In this document: piece after piece, positions 8,095 to 14,273 of the stretch
Numbering within the stretch: position 1 is the first letter of the stretch
Layout: the number at the start of each line of letters is the position of its first letter
NCBI GenBank assembly: GCA_905479515.1
Contig: CAJQMX010000064.1
Coordinates: 1-17,022 of the forward strand
Source: an uncultured Parasphingopyxis sp.
Lineage (GTDB): Bacteria; Pseudomonadota; Alphaproteobacteria; Sphingomonadales; Sphingomonadaceae
DNA length: 17,022 bases
Direction of reading: 5' to 3'
The notes under the pieces: model-generated
What the model was told of the DNA's origin: nothing
Databases searched by the model: none
The model's input: only the letters and a program-made list of their open reading frames with translations
Position numbers and translations under genes: made by a program

Positions 8095-10371
8095 TTAAGC
8101 GGTCCATTTCAGAGCCGTAACGGCGTCATCGATGGCGGCCGGGAACGGATGCTCAGGCGCCATTCGGTAATCGACCGAGATAACCATGGTGTCCGTGCCT
8201 GCAACAATCCGCTGCAAGGGTGCGTCATATTCGGGAAGAGATCCGACACACCAACCACCGCCATGGAAATAGAGCACCACGTTCTTTGGCGCGTCGCAAT
8301 CCTGATAGACGCGGGCTGGAATATCGTGCGAGCTAGTGGGGATTGTGATGTCAGTGACCGAACTGATCTCTGGCCCCTTGGGCCGCGCCATTGCGCCCAT
8401 CACCATCACTTGGCGCATCGCTTCGACCGGCACCGTCCCGATCTTCGGCACACCCATGAAGTCTGCCCGATCAAGGACGGCTTTTGCTTCATGGTGGATG
8501 CGTGAGCGGACAGATTCTGCTGATCGTAAATAGGCTTCGTCGCCTGAGGAGGGTTCGAGCGCTTCGCCATCGAGCAGCAAGCCGGGCAGATAACTAACCG
8601 AGCGCCAGTCGTTCAAAATTTCAAAGAACTCAGCCGGGCCGCCGCCGCGATATTCGTGCTCCCAAAAGCCGCCTTTTGCCTTGTCGTCACCTTCGCCATT
8701 GTAATAGCCGGGCGTACATCCTGCGAGGAAGTCGCGTCGCTCCTCAACACCTGAATTCCTGACCCGCCGACCCCACTGCGCTTCGGCAGTTTCGGACACT
8801 TCCGCTACATCAGCTCCAGCATCCCTTTTGCGGGCGATGACATGAGAGAGATGTTTCGCTTGTTCGCCAAGCGTTTGCGTCAGATTGATGCTGGTCGCAC
8901 CGTGCACCGGCCCCATGAAAAAGGCGTTCGGGAAACCAGCCGTCTGGATGCCGAATAGGGTTTGCGGGCCATTTTCCCATTTCTGCGACAATGGCAATCC
9001 GCCGCGCCCGACCACATCATAGCCTGAGCGTTTTGTGTAATTGGTGCCAACTTCGAAGCCAGTGGCAAAGATCAGGCAATCTATCTCATATTCGGTATCG
9101 CCAATCACGACCCCGGTTTCGGTGATCCGTGTGACGCCTTGACCATCTGTATCGAGCAAATCGACATTGGAGCGGTTAAACGATTTGAGGTACTCATCGT
9201 GAAACGAAGGCCGCTTGCAGAATTTGCGGTAATGCGCCTTGAGCTTCTCAGCGGTTGCCGCGTCTTCTACAACGGTCTCAACCCGGCCCCTGATGCGTTC
9301 CATCGACTGAAAGTCTGCAATCTCGACCAGTTCGTCGAGCGGGCGCTTGTTGATTTCGCCAGACGCCATCGCGCTTCCTGCGATAGCAGCGATATTGCGC
9401 ACCATGTCTGTCCAGCCGTCAGAAACCAGGTCTTCGTGCATTGGCTTGCCCGAAACCAGATTGTTGAAGTTCTTGATGCGCTCATCTTGCCAGCCGGGCT
9501 CGAGCGATTCCGCCCATTCGGGATCGGTTTCGCAATTGCCTCTTTCGTCCACAGACGATGGCGTGCGCTGGACAACATAAGTGTGCTTCGCGCTGGCTGC
9601 GACATGCGGCACACATTGCAGCGCCGTTGCGCCAGTGCCGATTATCGCGACGCGCTTATCCGCCAGCTTTTCCAGCCCGCCATGCAGGCTCCCGCCAGTA
9701 TAGTCATAGTCCCAGCGTGACGTGTGAAAACTGTGGCCTTTGAATGTCTCAATCCCCGGAACGCCTGGCAATTGCGGCTTGTTCAGCGGACCATTGGCCA
9801 TGCAGATATGCTTGGCGCGCATAGCGTCGCCTTTGTCCGTGTGGACGACCCAGAGCTTTTCGCTCTCATCCCATTCAACCTTCGTAACCTGAGTTTGAAA
9901 GCAAACGTCATCGTATAGCTTAAAGTGAGTCGCAATCCGCTTTGTATGTTCGTGAATCTCATCGCCAAATGAGTATTTGAGGCTGGGCATGTATCCCGTC
10001 TCTTCGAGCAGAGGCAGGTAACAGTAGGATTCAATATCGCATTGCGCTCCGGGGTACCTGTTCCAATACCAAGTGCCACCAAAATCGCCGCCTTTCTCGA
10101 TGATGCGAATATCGTCAATGCCCGCTTTGCGAAGGTGTGCCCCCGCAAGCAACCCGCCAAAACCGCCGCCAATGATGATGACTTCCTTCAGGTCGGTTAG
10201 CGGCTCGCGTGCCGCCACTTCATCGGTGTAGGGGTCATCTTCGAAGTAAGCGAACTCACCACGGATCTGGGTGAACTGCTCGCGCTTGTCCTTGCGAAGT
10301 CGCTTGTCTCGCTCTTCGGCATATTTGGCGCGAACGGGCTCAAGGTCGAAATCTAAGTTCAAATTGCTCAT
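8095..10371 (-). CDS. Baeyer-Villiger monooxygenase (CPDMO/STMO-like) fused to the N-terminal part of an HSL-type esterase
   Basis: A 758-residue flavoprotein that uses FAD, NADPH and O2 to convert a ketone to an ester or lactone. The FAD site is IIIGGGFGGLLAG (GGGFGG at about 68-73), followed by GGTWYWNRYPGAQCDIES. The BVMO fingerprint is FKGHSFHTSRWD at about 210-221, and the NADPH-binding motif is AIIGTGATALQ. The N-terminal extension of about 60 residues with a RAKYAEERDKRLR helix resembles cyclopentadecanone- and steroid-type BVMOs (about 600 residues). After about residue 620 comes an HSL-type esterase segment with VVLYFHGGGW (oxyanion hole) and DYRMAPEHPFPAAIDDA, ending at TAA after ALKWTA. 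The remaining esterase follows in the same frame. The ATG at 10371 is preferred over an adjacent TTG; its Shine-Dalgarno is weak (GGGA). It lies 22 bases after the dehydrogenase gene, in the same operon. MymA plus LipR of M. tuberculosis are the comparable separate proteins. Confidence 0.92.
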   Translation of the reverse strand: MSNLNLDFDLEPVRAKYAEERDKRLRKDKREQFTQIRGEFAYFEDDPYTDEVAAREPLTDLKEVIIIGGGFGGLLAGAHLRKAGIDDIRIIEKGGDFGGTWYWNRYPGAQCDIESYCYLPLLEETGYMPSLKYSFGDEIHEHTKRIATHFKLYDDVCFQTQVTKVEWDESEKLWVVHTDKGDAMRAKHICMANGPLNKPQLPGVPGIETFKGHSFHTSRWDYDYTGGSLHGGLEKLADKRVAIIGTGATALQCVPHVAASAKHTYVVQRTPSSVDERGNCETDPEWAESLEPGWQDERIKNFNNLVSGKPMHEDLVSDGWTDMVRNIAAIAGSAMASGEINKRPLDELVEIADFQSMERIRGRVETVVEDAATAEKLKAHYRKFCKRPSFHDEYLKSFNRSNVDLLDTDGQGVTRITETGVVIGDTEYEIDCLIFATGFEVGTNYTKRSGYDVVGRGGLPLSQKWENGPQTLFGIQTAGFPNAFFMGPVHGATSINLTQTLGEQAKHLSHVIARKRDAGADVAEVSETAEAQWGRRVRNSGVEERRDFLAGCTPGYYNGEGDDKAKGGFWEHEYRGGGPAEFFEILNDWRSVSYLPGLLLDGEALEPSSGDEAYLRSAESVRSRIHHEAKAVLDRADFMGVPKIGTVPVEAMRQVMVMGAMARPKGPEISSVTDITIPTSSHDIPARVYQDCDAPKNVVLYFHGGGWCVGSLPEYDAPLQRIVAGTDTMVISVDYRMAPEHPFPAAIDDAVTALKWTA

Positions 10372-10393
10372 CAAACGTTTCCCATCAATTTGC

Positions 10394-11443
10394 TCAAACG
10401 GTCATCATAATTTTGACGACGCCGTCCGCTTTGGCGTCAAATATTTCGTATGCTTCAGCGCCTTCGCTCAGCGACATCCGGTGCGTGAAAAGGTCTTGCG
10501 CTTTCAAGCGACCTTGCTGGAAAAGCGGCACCAAAGGTGCCCAGAGCTGGGGAACCGGAGCGACACCTGCCTTCACGGTGATGTTCTTGTACAGCAGCGC
10601 CATCATGGGCAGCACAACATCTGGCTGCGGCAATCCAATGAATGACAAGGTTCCCCCTCGCGCAACCAATCCAAGGGTGGACTCAACTGCGGTCTTAACT
10701 CCAGAGGCTTCGAACACCGATTGCACGCCTTGTCCCTTGGTGGCCTCGAGTATCGCGGCATGCGCGGCAGGCCCCGGCGCAAACGCCTTTGCGCCCAAAG
10801 CGGCGGCGCGGGTGCGCCTTTCTTCGACCGGATCGATCGCGAACACTTCCGCCGCGCCCATAATGAACGCCAGTTCAATACCGATAAGCCCGATTGGGCC
10901 CAGACCAACGACAGCGACTGAGCCGCCGGGCTGAATGTTCGCGTTGGACGTGCCAAAATAGGCGGTGGCAGCGGCGTCGGTCATCAAAACCGCTTGATCG
11001 TCACTCACGCCTTCGGGAATGGCCATAAGAGTGTGATCGGCATTGGGCACATTCACATATTCTGCCTGCCCGCCATTCAAAGCATCGCTGAGTCCAAATG
11101 GCGCGGCAAGCTGGCATTTGGAACTGTTGCCGGTTTCGCATGCTTCACACTTGCCGCAGCCTGCTCCGGCAGAAGCAAGCACCTTATCGCCAACCTTGAG
11201 GCCTCGAACATCGGGACCGGTTTCGACAACTTCGCCGGTAAATTCGTGGCCCACACAAAAGGGTTTCACATCGCCGCTGTAGTCCGCTGCGCCGATATGG
11301 TCCCCGTGATAGATGTGGAGGTCGGAGCCGCAGATGCTGCACTGCTTGACATTCACAATCGCGGCGTTGGCCGAGCCCAGTTCGGGATCGTCGAAACTCT
11401 CATACCGGACATCTTTCGGTCCATTGAATACCAGTGCTTTCAC
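10394..11443 (-). CDS. Zinc-dependent alcohol dehydrogenase, formaldehyde-dehydrogenase-like subgroup
   Basis: A 349-residue MDR zinc dehydrogenase, first gene of the catabolic operon. The catalytic zinc region is CSICGSDLHIYHGDH with C38, then H66 and E67 (CVGHEFTGEV) and D156 (LMTDAAATAYFG) at the third-ligand position. The structural zinc cysteines are C96, C99, C102 and C110. The NAD motif is VVGLGPIG at 178-185. The DLHIYHGD pattern is typical of the FDH-like group that includes glutathione-independent and broad alcohol dehydrogenases. The start is the GTG at 11443 (protein begins MKALVFNGPKD), supported by AGGGAGA 5 bases upstream; the open frame to 11944 runs across the regulator and is not real. 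It probably oxidises the entry alcohol to the ketone used by the monooxygenase. It is divergent from the TetR regulator and shares its operator region. Confidence 0.9.
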   Translation of the reverse strand: MKALVFNGPKDVRYESFDDPELGSANAAIVNVKQCSICGSDLHIYHGDHIGAADYSGDVKPFCVGHEFTGEVVETGPDVRGLKVGDKVLASAGAGCGKCEACETGNSSKCQLAAPFGLSDALNGGQAEYVNVPNADHTLMAIPEGVSDDQAVLMTDAAATAYFGTSNANIQPGGSVAVVGLGPIGLIGIELAFIMGAAEVFAIDPVEERRTRAAALGAKAFAPGPAAHAAILEATKGQGVQSVFEASGVKTAVESTLGLVARGGTLSFIGLPQPDVVLPMMALLYKNITVKAGVAPVPQLWAPLVPLFQQGRLKAQDLFTHRMSLSEGAEAYEIFDAKADGVVKIMMTV

Positions 11444-11490
11444 GACGCTCTCCCTCACTCTTTTCCGAAGATAGCTACGCAATGACTCGA

Positions 11491-11510
11491 CTTTAGTCAA
11501 TTGACTAAAG
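11491..11510. promoter_or_regulatory. Perfect 20-bp palindrome, probable TetR-family operator
   Basis: CTTTAGTCAATTGACTAAAG is an exact palindrome in the gap between the divergent dehydrogenase and TetR genes. A third half site, GACTAAA, lies at 11516-11522. For the operon, TTGACT inside the palindrome is a good -35, followed after 17 bases by TAGCTA as a weaker -10, so a bound repressor would block RNA polymerase. On the plus strand TAAAAT at 11519-11524 could be the -10 of the regulator, which suggests autoregulation. Size and symmetry fit a TetR-family site. Binding is inferred from position. Confidence 0.75.
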
Positions 11511-11563
11511 CAATCGACTAAAATTCGTTGACGGGTCAAGATTGGCGCACTACGCATATCGAC

Positions 11564-12301
11564 ATGCCAGCTCGTCTTCAGCCTGCAGCTCTCTCGACAC
11601 GTGACCTGATAAAGCGCGAAGCGCGTCTTCTGTTTGCAACCCGCGGCATTGACGGTGTTTCGACCCGCGAGATCATGAAAGCGTCGGGACAAAAGAATAC
11701 CGCCTCGTTGGGGTATTACTTTGGTTCGAAAGAGAACCTGGTTCGCGAACTCATCATTGATGGTGCGAAAATCATTGATGAGCGTCGCAATGCTGCGCTT
11801 GATAAATTGGAAGCGGGCGGTGGTCCCAAGAATGTCCGCGAGCTCACTGACATTCTGATATTCACCGCTATTCGCATGAGCCCCGAGCAACCGAACCAAG
11901 AAGATAGCTATAGCCGCTTCATCACACATATCGGCCAGCATCACCCGGCGTTATTCTGGGATACTCTTGGAGACAGATGGCTGCGCGGGTTCGCAAGGTG
12001 CTTTGAACACTTTCGAGCTTTTATGCCCGGGCTTCCGGAGGTGGTGAAGACTCAACGCAATCAGTTCGTCGCAAGCTATTTGGGGTCCGTGCTTTCACTG
12101 CGCGAACGCACCCTAACCGGTGACGAACAGGCCGCCGGGCTTTGGATGCAAGACGGATCTTTGCATCATTTTTCCCAAACCATGGCGGCCATGATCGAGC
12201 AACCGTATGAGGGGGAACATTTTGATTTGGTCTCTATCGATGAAACTCCTGATCGCGAGGCTTGGCCAACGGCATTGGCAGGCCGTGTGGTGCCTGTTTA
12301 G
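11564..12301 (+). CDS. TetR/AcrR-family transcriptional regulator
   Basis: A 245-residue one-component repressor, probably controlling the divergent operon and itself. The N-terminal DNA-binding domain runs over about residues 10-65: RDLIKREARLLFATRGIDG, then the helix-turn-helix VSTREIMKASGQKNTASLGYYFGSKENLVRE, with the YYFGSKE signature of the family. The remainder is the variable ligand-binding and dimerisation domain, with RFITHIGQHHPALFWDTLGDRW and QRNQFVASYLGSVLSL. The ligand is not predictable, but an acyl-CoA or a ketone from the pathway would be natural. The start is uncertain. A TTG at 11528 would add 12 residues, but it lies next to the likely -10 element (11519-11524), so I choose the ATG at 11564. 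Neither has a good Shine-Dalgarno sequence. Confidence 0.9.
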   Translation: MPARLQPAALSTRDLIKREARLLFATRGIDGVSTREIMKASGQKNTASLGYYFGSKENLVRELIIDGAKIIDERRNAALDKLEAGGGPKNVRELTDILIFTAIRMSPEQPNQEDSYSRFITHIGQHHPALFWDTLGDRWLRGFARCFEHFRAFMPGLPEVVKTQRNQFVASYLGSVLSLRERTLTGDEQAAGLWMQDGSLHHFSQTMAAMIEQPYEGEHFDLVSIDETPDREAWPTALAGRVVPV

Positions 12302-12623
12302 CATCGACGGTCTCGGGCGGAACGTTCTGCCCTCCAACTTCATATGTCTGGAATTGGGTCACTAGCGGAATGACCGTTTTGCATGCCCCGATGACCAAAA
12401 GCAGACTATCCGTTTCCGGCCCAAGAACGGACACTGGAGCGGACCAAGCCCGGGGTGACGGAATCGCGTTATGATCCCCGCCGCAATCGAGATGCTGCTG
12501 TCGATGTCGAACCAGAACAGTGCGCCCATCCCGATAATTCGCCAGACCGCCGCGTCACCAGAAGCGGATTTCGGCGCTGATAATCCCCGTGGGTGCATGG
12601 AATTGTGCGACAGTCAGCCCCGT
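12302..12623. other. Non-coding stretch with hairpins after the regulator gene
   Basis: No credible gene was found in these 322 bases. A hairpin GGGCGGAAC/GTTCTGCCC (12315-12332, one G-U pair) starts 14 bases after the TetR stop and may be a weak terminator, although there is no T-run. At 12407-12433 TATCCGTT and AACGGACA pair at seven of eight positions and resemble the sphingomonad-type repeat near 3601. Short open frames on both strands (12362-12598 minus; 12471 onward plus) have no start signals and unusual composition. The region looks like a junction between the catabolic segment and more GC-rich DNA. Confidence 0.4.
12407..12433. repeat. Degenerate CCGTT...AACGG hairpin repeat
   Basis: TATCCGTT (12407-12414) and AACGGACA (12426-12433) pair at seven of eight positions around an 11-base loop. 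Just before it is AAAAGCAGAC, another relic of the AAAGCGGAC-type motif. It resembles the degenerate repeat at 3601-3625 on the other side of the catabolic operon. Assignment to one repeat family is tentative. Confidence 0.3.
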
Positions 12624-12809
12624 TCAATCATCCACATGCTCCGGTTTGCCTTTGTGGCTGGTGCTCGCATAGTCTTCCAGCTCGTCTTCGGTCATGGAGT
12701 CATACATCTCCTTCGAAGCGCCCTGAAGCTCTTTGACAGGCGTTTCGCCGCGTTTTGCGGAAAGAGCGGCTCCAGCCGCTTTTTGCTGGGCTTTGGATTG
12801 TGCAGGCAT
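12624..12809 (-). CDS. DUF3008 family small protein
   Basis: A 61-residue basic-to-acidic soluble protein that matches the DUF3008 family as I know it. It starts MPAQSKAQQKAAGAALSAKRGE, continues with LQGASKEMYDSMTEDELEDYAS and ends in the typical KGKPEHVDD. Family function is unknown; its members are often found with stress-response genes. The start is the ATG at 12809, which follows AAAGGA by 8 bases; the open frame to 12857 lacks a signal. Its leader (12830-12869) carries repeated TGCAGGATCA units that can form a hairpin. The neighbour is a PRC-barrel gene on the opposite strand, a pair that suggests general-stress control, though I found no perfect EcfG-type promoter. Confidence 0.85.
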   Translation of the reverse strand: MPAQSKAQQKAAGAALSAKRGETPVKELQGASKEMYDSMTEDELEDYASTSHKGKPEHVDD

Positions 12810-12829
12810 GGCTATTGTCCTTTCTCTGG

Positions 12830-12869
12830 TTGCAGGATCACCTGATTGCAGGATCATTAGGGTCCTGCA
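12830..12869. repeat. Tandem TTGCAGGATCA units with an inverted copy
   Basis: TTGCAGGATCA occurs at 12830-12840 and 12846-12856, a 16-base period. The following TCCTGCA at 12863-12869 is the reverse complement of TGCAGGA. This lies directly upstream of the DUF3008 gene and would be in its promoter or 5' leader. It could be a regulator site or an RNA hairpin. Confidence 0.5.
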
Positions 12870-13099
12870 TCTTCAATACGCGAGGCTGGGCTCCGGTTCC
12901 CCGATAGGACGGCCCGGGGGAGGGCCATGCGTTGGACTGCCCTGCTTTTGCGATCAGGGGAATGAGAAATTTCCTTTATTTCGCAACCTTTTGCTTCCTC
13001 AGCCATTGATTGGGTGAGGCCGGAGACATTCCCTCATGACCGTGCCCGCGGACCGGCCCTTATCGCGGAGCGGCGAAGACAATAGTGGAGGATCCCATA

Positions 13100-13468
13100 A
13101 TGATACTCGACGAAAAACAGCGAACGAGCGACCTTATCTCCAGCGACCGTGTCGAAGGCACGGCAGTGTTTGGAACGGACGGCGAAAAGATCGGCTCGGT
13201 TCAAAAACTGATGATCCAGAAGCGTGGCGGCGAGGTGACCGACGCGGTCATTTCGGTCGGCGGCTTTCTTGGCATCGGCAGTCAGCTTCACTTTCTCCCA
13301 TGGGAAAAGCTGTCTTACGACACCGATCTGGATGGCTATAAGCTCGACGTGACCGAAGAGCAGCTCAGAGAAGCGCCGACTTACGAGGCGAATGAGCGCG
13401 ACCGGGAATATGATCCCGATTATCGGGCTACCATCTATGATTATTGGCGGGTTCCCCCTTATTGGTAA
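13100..13468 (+). CDS. PRC-barrel domain protein
   Basis: A 122-residue protein with one PRC-barrel domain (about residues 10-90): DRVEGTAVFGTDGEKIGSVQKLMIQKRGGEVTDAVISV, then GGFLGIGSQLHFLPWEKLSYD. The hydrophilic tail ends in an aromatic motif, DYRATIYDYWRVPPYW. PRC-barrels occur in photosynthetic reaction centre H subunits, in RimM and in many small alphaproteobacterial stress proteins; this stand-alone form belongs to the last group, whose molecular role is not established. The ATG at 13100 is chosen because GGAGG lies 8 bases upstream; a GTG at 13085 overlaps that signal. It is followed by a strong terminator and faces the MgtC gene. Confidence 0.88.
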   Translation: MILDEKQRTSDLISSDRVEGTAVFGTDGEKIGSVQKLMIQKRGGEVTDAVISVGGFLGIGSQLHFLPWEKLSYDTDLDGYKLDVTEEQLREAPTYEANERDREYDPDYRATIYDYWRVPPYW

Positions 13469-13507
13469 GGCGCCTTCCACCGGCCCATTTCGGTCCGGAC
13501 GATAGGA

Positions 13508-13544
13508 AAACGGCCTCTCCCCGGTAACGGTGGAGGGGCCGTTT
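13508..13544. terminator. Bidirectional intrinsic terminator
   Basis: AAACGGCCTCTCC (13508-13520) pairs with GGAGGGGCCGTTT (13532-13544), a 13-bp stem with one G-T mismatch and an 11-base loop, with A-run and T-run at the two ends. It sits between the converging PRC-barrel and MgtC genes and can serve both. Confidence 0.8.
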
Positions 13545-13585
13545 GATTCTGGGCTTCGGCCCGTTTGCGCCGACCAATGCGCGCG

Positions 13586-14050
13586 CTATTTTGAATAGGG
13601 CTTTTCAAGCAGCCGGACGAGAACGATGATGACAAGGCATAGCGCTGCCGCCATCACTGCCACCGCATAATAGCCCGCACCGCATGCGACGCCGATTGCG
13701 CCGCTCATCCACATGCCCGCACCCGTTGTCAGCCCTTTGACATCGCCCTTGCGAATGATGATCGTGCCGGCGGCCAGAAATGCGACACCGGCTGTCACCG
13801 CTTCGATGATCCGGATAGGATCGGAGCGAATGCCGGCCCCGTCTGAAAGATTCAGGCTCATTTCGATCGTGATAACCGTGAAGAGAGTGGCGGCGAGGCC
13901 GACCAGCATATAGGTGCGCAGCCCGGCCGGACGATCCTTGCGCTCGCGTTCGAAGCCAATGATCCCGCACAACAGGCAGGCAAGCGCCAGCCGGACGGCA
14001 ATTTCCGACAGTCCCAATATGCTGACAGTGTTGCCGGGAAGCCAATCCAT
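13586..14050 (-). CDS. MgtC/SapB family membrane protein
   Basis: A 154-residue inner-membrane protein of the MgtC/SapB family. Four or five hydrophobic segments are visible, starting at ILGLSEIAVRLALACLLCGIIG. The signature regions are GFERERKDRPAGLRTYMLVGLAATLF (about 32-57) and VAFLAAGTIIIRKGDVKGLTTGAGMWMSGAIGVACGAG (about 89-126), both highly typical. The protein ends shortly after the last helix, so it lacks the C-terminal ACT-like domain of Salmonella MgtC and matches the shorter widespread form. In pathogens MgtC affects magnesium adaptation and ATP synthase activity; the role of short forms is unclear. The Shine-Dalgarno is weak. It lies downstream of the TIR cluster on the same strand, 124 bases away, with a small C5/G5 hairpin in between, and is probably a separate unit. 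Confidence 0.92.
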   Translation of the reverse strand: MDWLPGNTVSILGLSEIAVRLALACLLCGIIGFERERKDRPAGLRTYMLVGLAATLFTVITIEMSLNLSDGAGIRSDPIRIIEAVTAGVAFLAAGTIIIRKGDVKGLTTGAGMWMSGAIGVACGAGYYAVAVMAAALCLVIIVLVRLLEKPYSK

Positions 14051-14104
14051 GGCCCGTCTCTAGCAAATCCGAAAGGGTGCGGGAATATCGTTTCGCGCTC
14101 TCTT

Positions 14105-14122
14105 TCCCCCATGGTCGGGGGA
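14105..14122. other. Short C5/G5 hairpin downstream of the TIR cluster
   Basis: TCCCCC (14105-14110) and GGGGGA (14117-14122) form a perfect 6-bp stem with a 6-base loop, 53 bases beyond the end of the TIR cluster and 55 before the MgtC start on the same strand. No U-run follows, so its use as a terminator is uncertain. Confidence 0.3.
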
Positions 14123-14174
14123 TGACGGTGATCAGGTGTGCAGCAGTTCCGACCGGCGAGCCAGGCGGCGTTCG

Positions 14175-14273
14175 CTAACCCTCTCGCCGCAAAACCCCGC
14201 TTGCCAGTAACGGCACGAAGAGCAGCGCGAGAAAAATGGCGTTGGCGACTGCGTTGAGCCAGAATGCCGCCAT
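14175..14273 (-). CDS. 32-residue single-helix membrane peptide coupled to the TIR gene
   Basis: This small open frame starts with the ATG that directly follows the TAG of the TIR gene, and it ends at a TAG. The peptide has one clear transmembrane helix (about residues 9-26, VANAIFLALLFVPLLASG) and a short charged end, VLRREG, which predicts the C-terminus on the cytoplasmic side. Its stop-start junction (TAGATG) is identical to the one between the two genes upstream, which argues that it is translated by coupling. I know no family for it. It may be a partner of the two-helix membrane anchor of the TIR protein, or a short third helix that was separated from it. A chance open frame cannot be excluded at this length. 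Confidence 0.55.
   Translation of the reverse strand: MAAFWLNAVANAIFLALLFVPLLASGVLRREG

Noticed and set aside
8064..8097. Frameshift between the BVMO/esterase part and the rest of the esterase
   Set aside because: Both parts are in the same frame (start at 8064 and stop at 8097 differ by 33 bases). It is a nonsense codon, not a frameshift.
9139..9720. Plus-strand open frame of 193 codons
   Set aside because: Antisense shadow of the BVMO gene, whose motifs are unambiguous.
11444..11944. Upstream extension of the first operon dehydrogenase to 516 residues
   Set aside because: It runs through the operator and antisense to the TetR gene. The family begins at MKALVFNGPKD, where a GTG has a good ribosome binding site.
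12362..12598. Minus-strand open frame of 78 codons with a hydrophobic centre
   Set aside because: No start signal, mixed composition and no family resemblance. It may be a decayed relic but cannot be supported as a gene.
12471..12845. Plus-strand open frame of 124 codons
   Set aside because: It overlaps the well-supported DUF3008 gene on the other strand, has no ribosome binding site and no recognisable motif.
12870..12905. EcfG-type general-stress promoter (GGAAC...CGT) upstream of the DUF3008 gene
   Set aside because: GGAAC and CGTATT are present on the minus strand but with a 15-base spacer instead of 16-17 and an imperfect -10. It is not good enough to annotate.
13605..14066. Alternative long minus-strand frame over the MgtC gene
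   Set aside because: The peptide is Arg/His/Gly-rich and has no domain. The overlapping frame gives a textbook MgtC protein.
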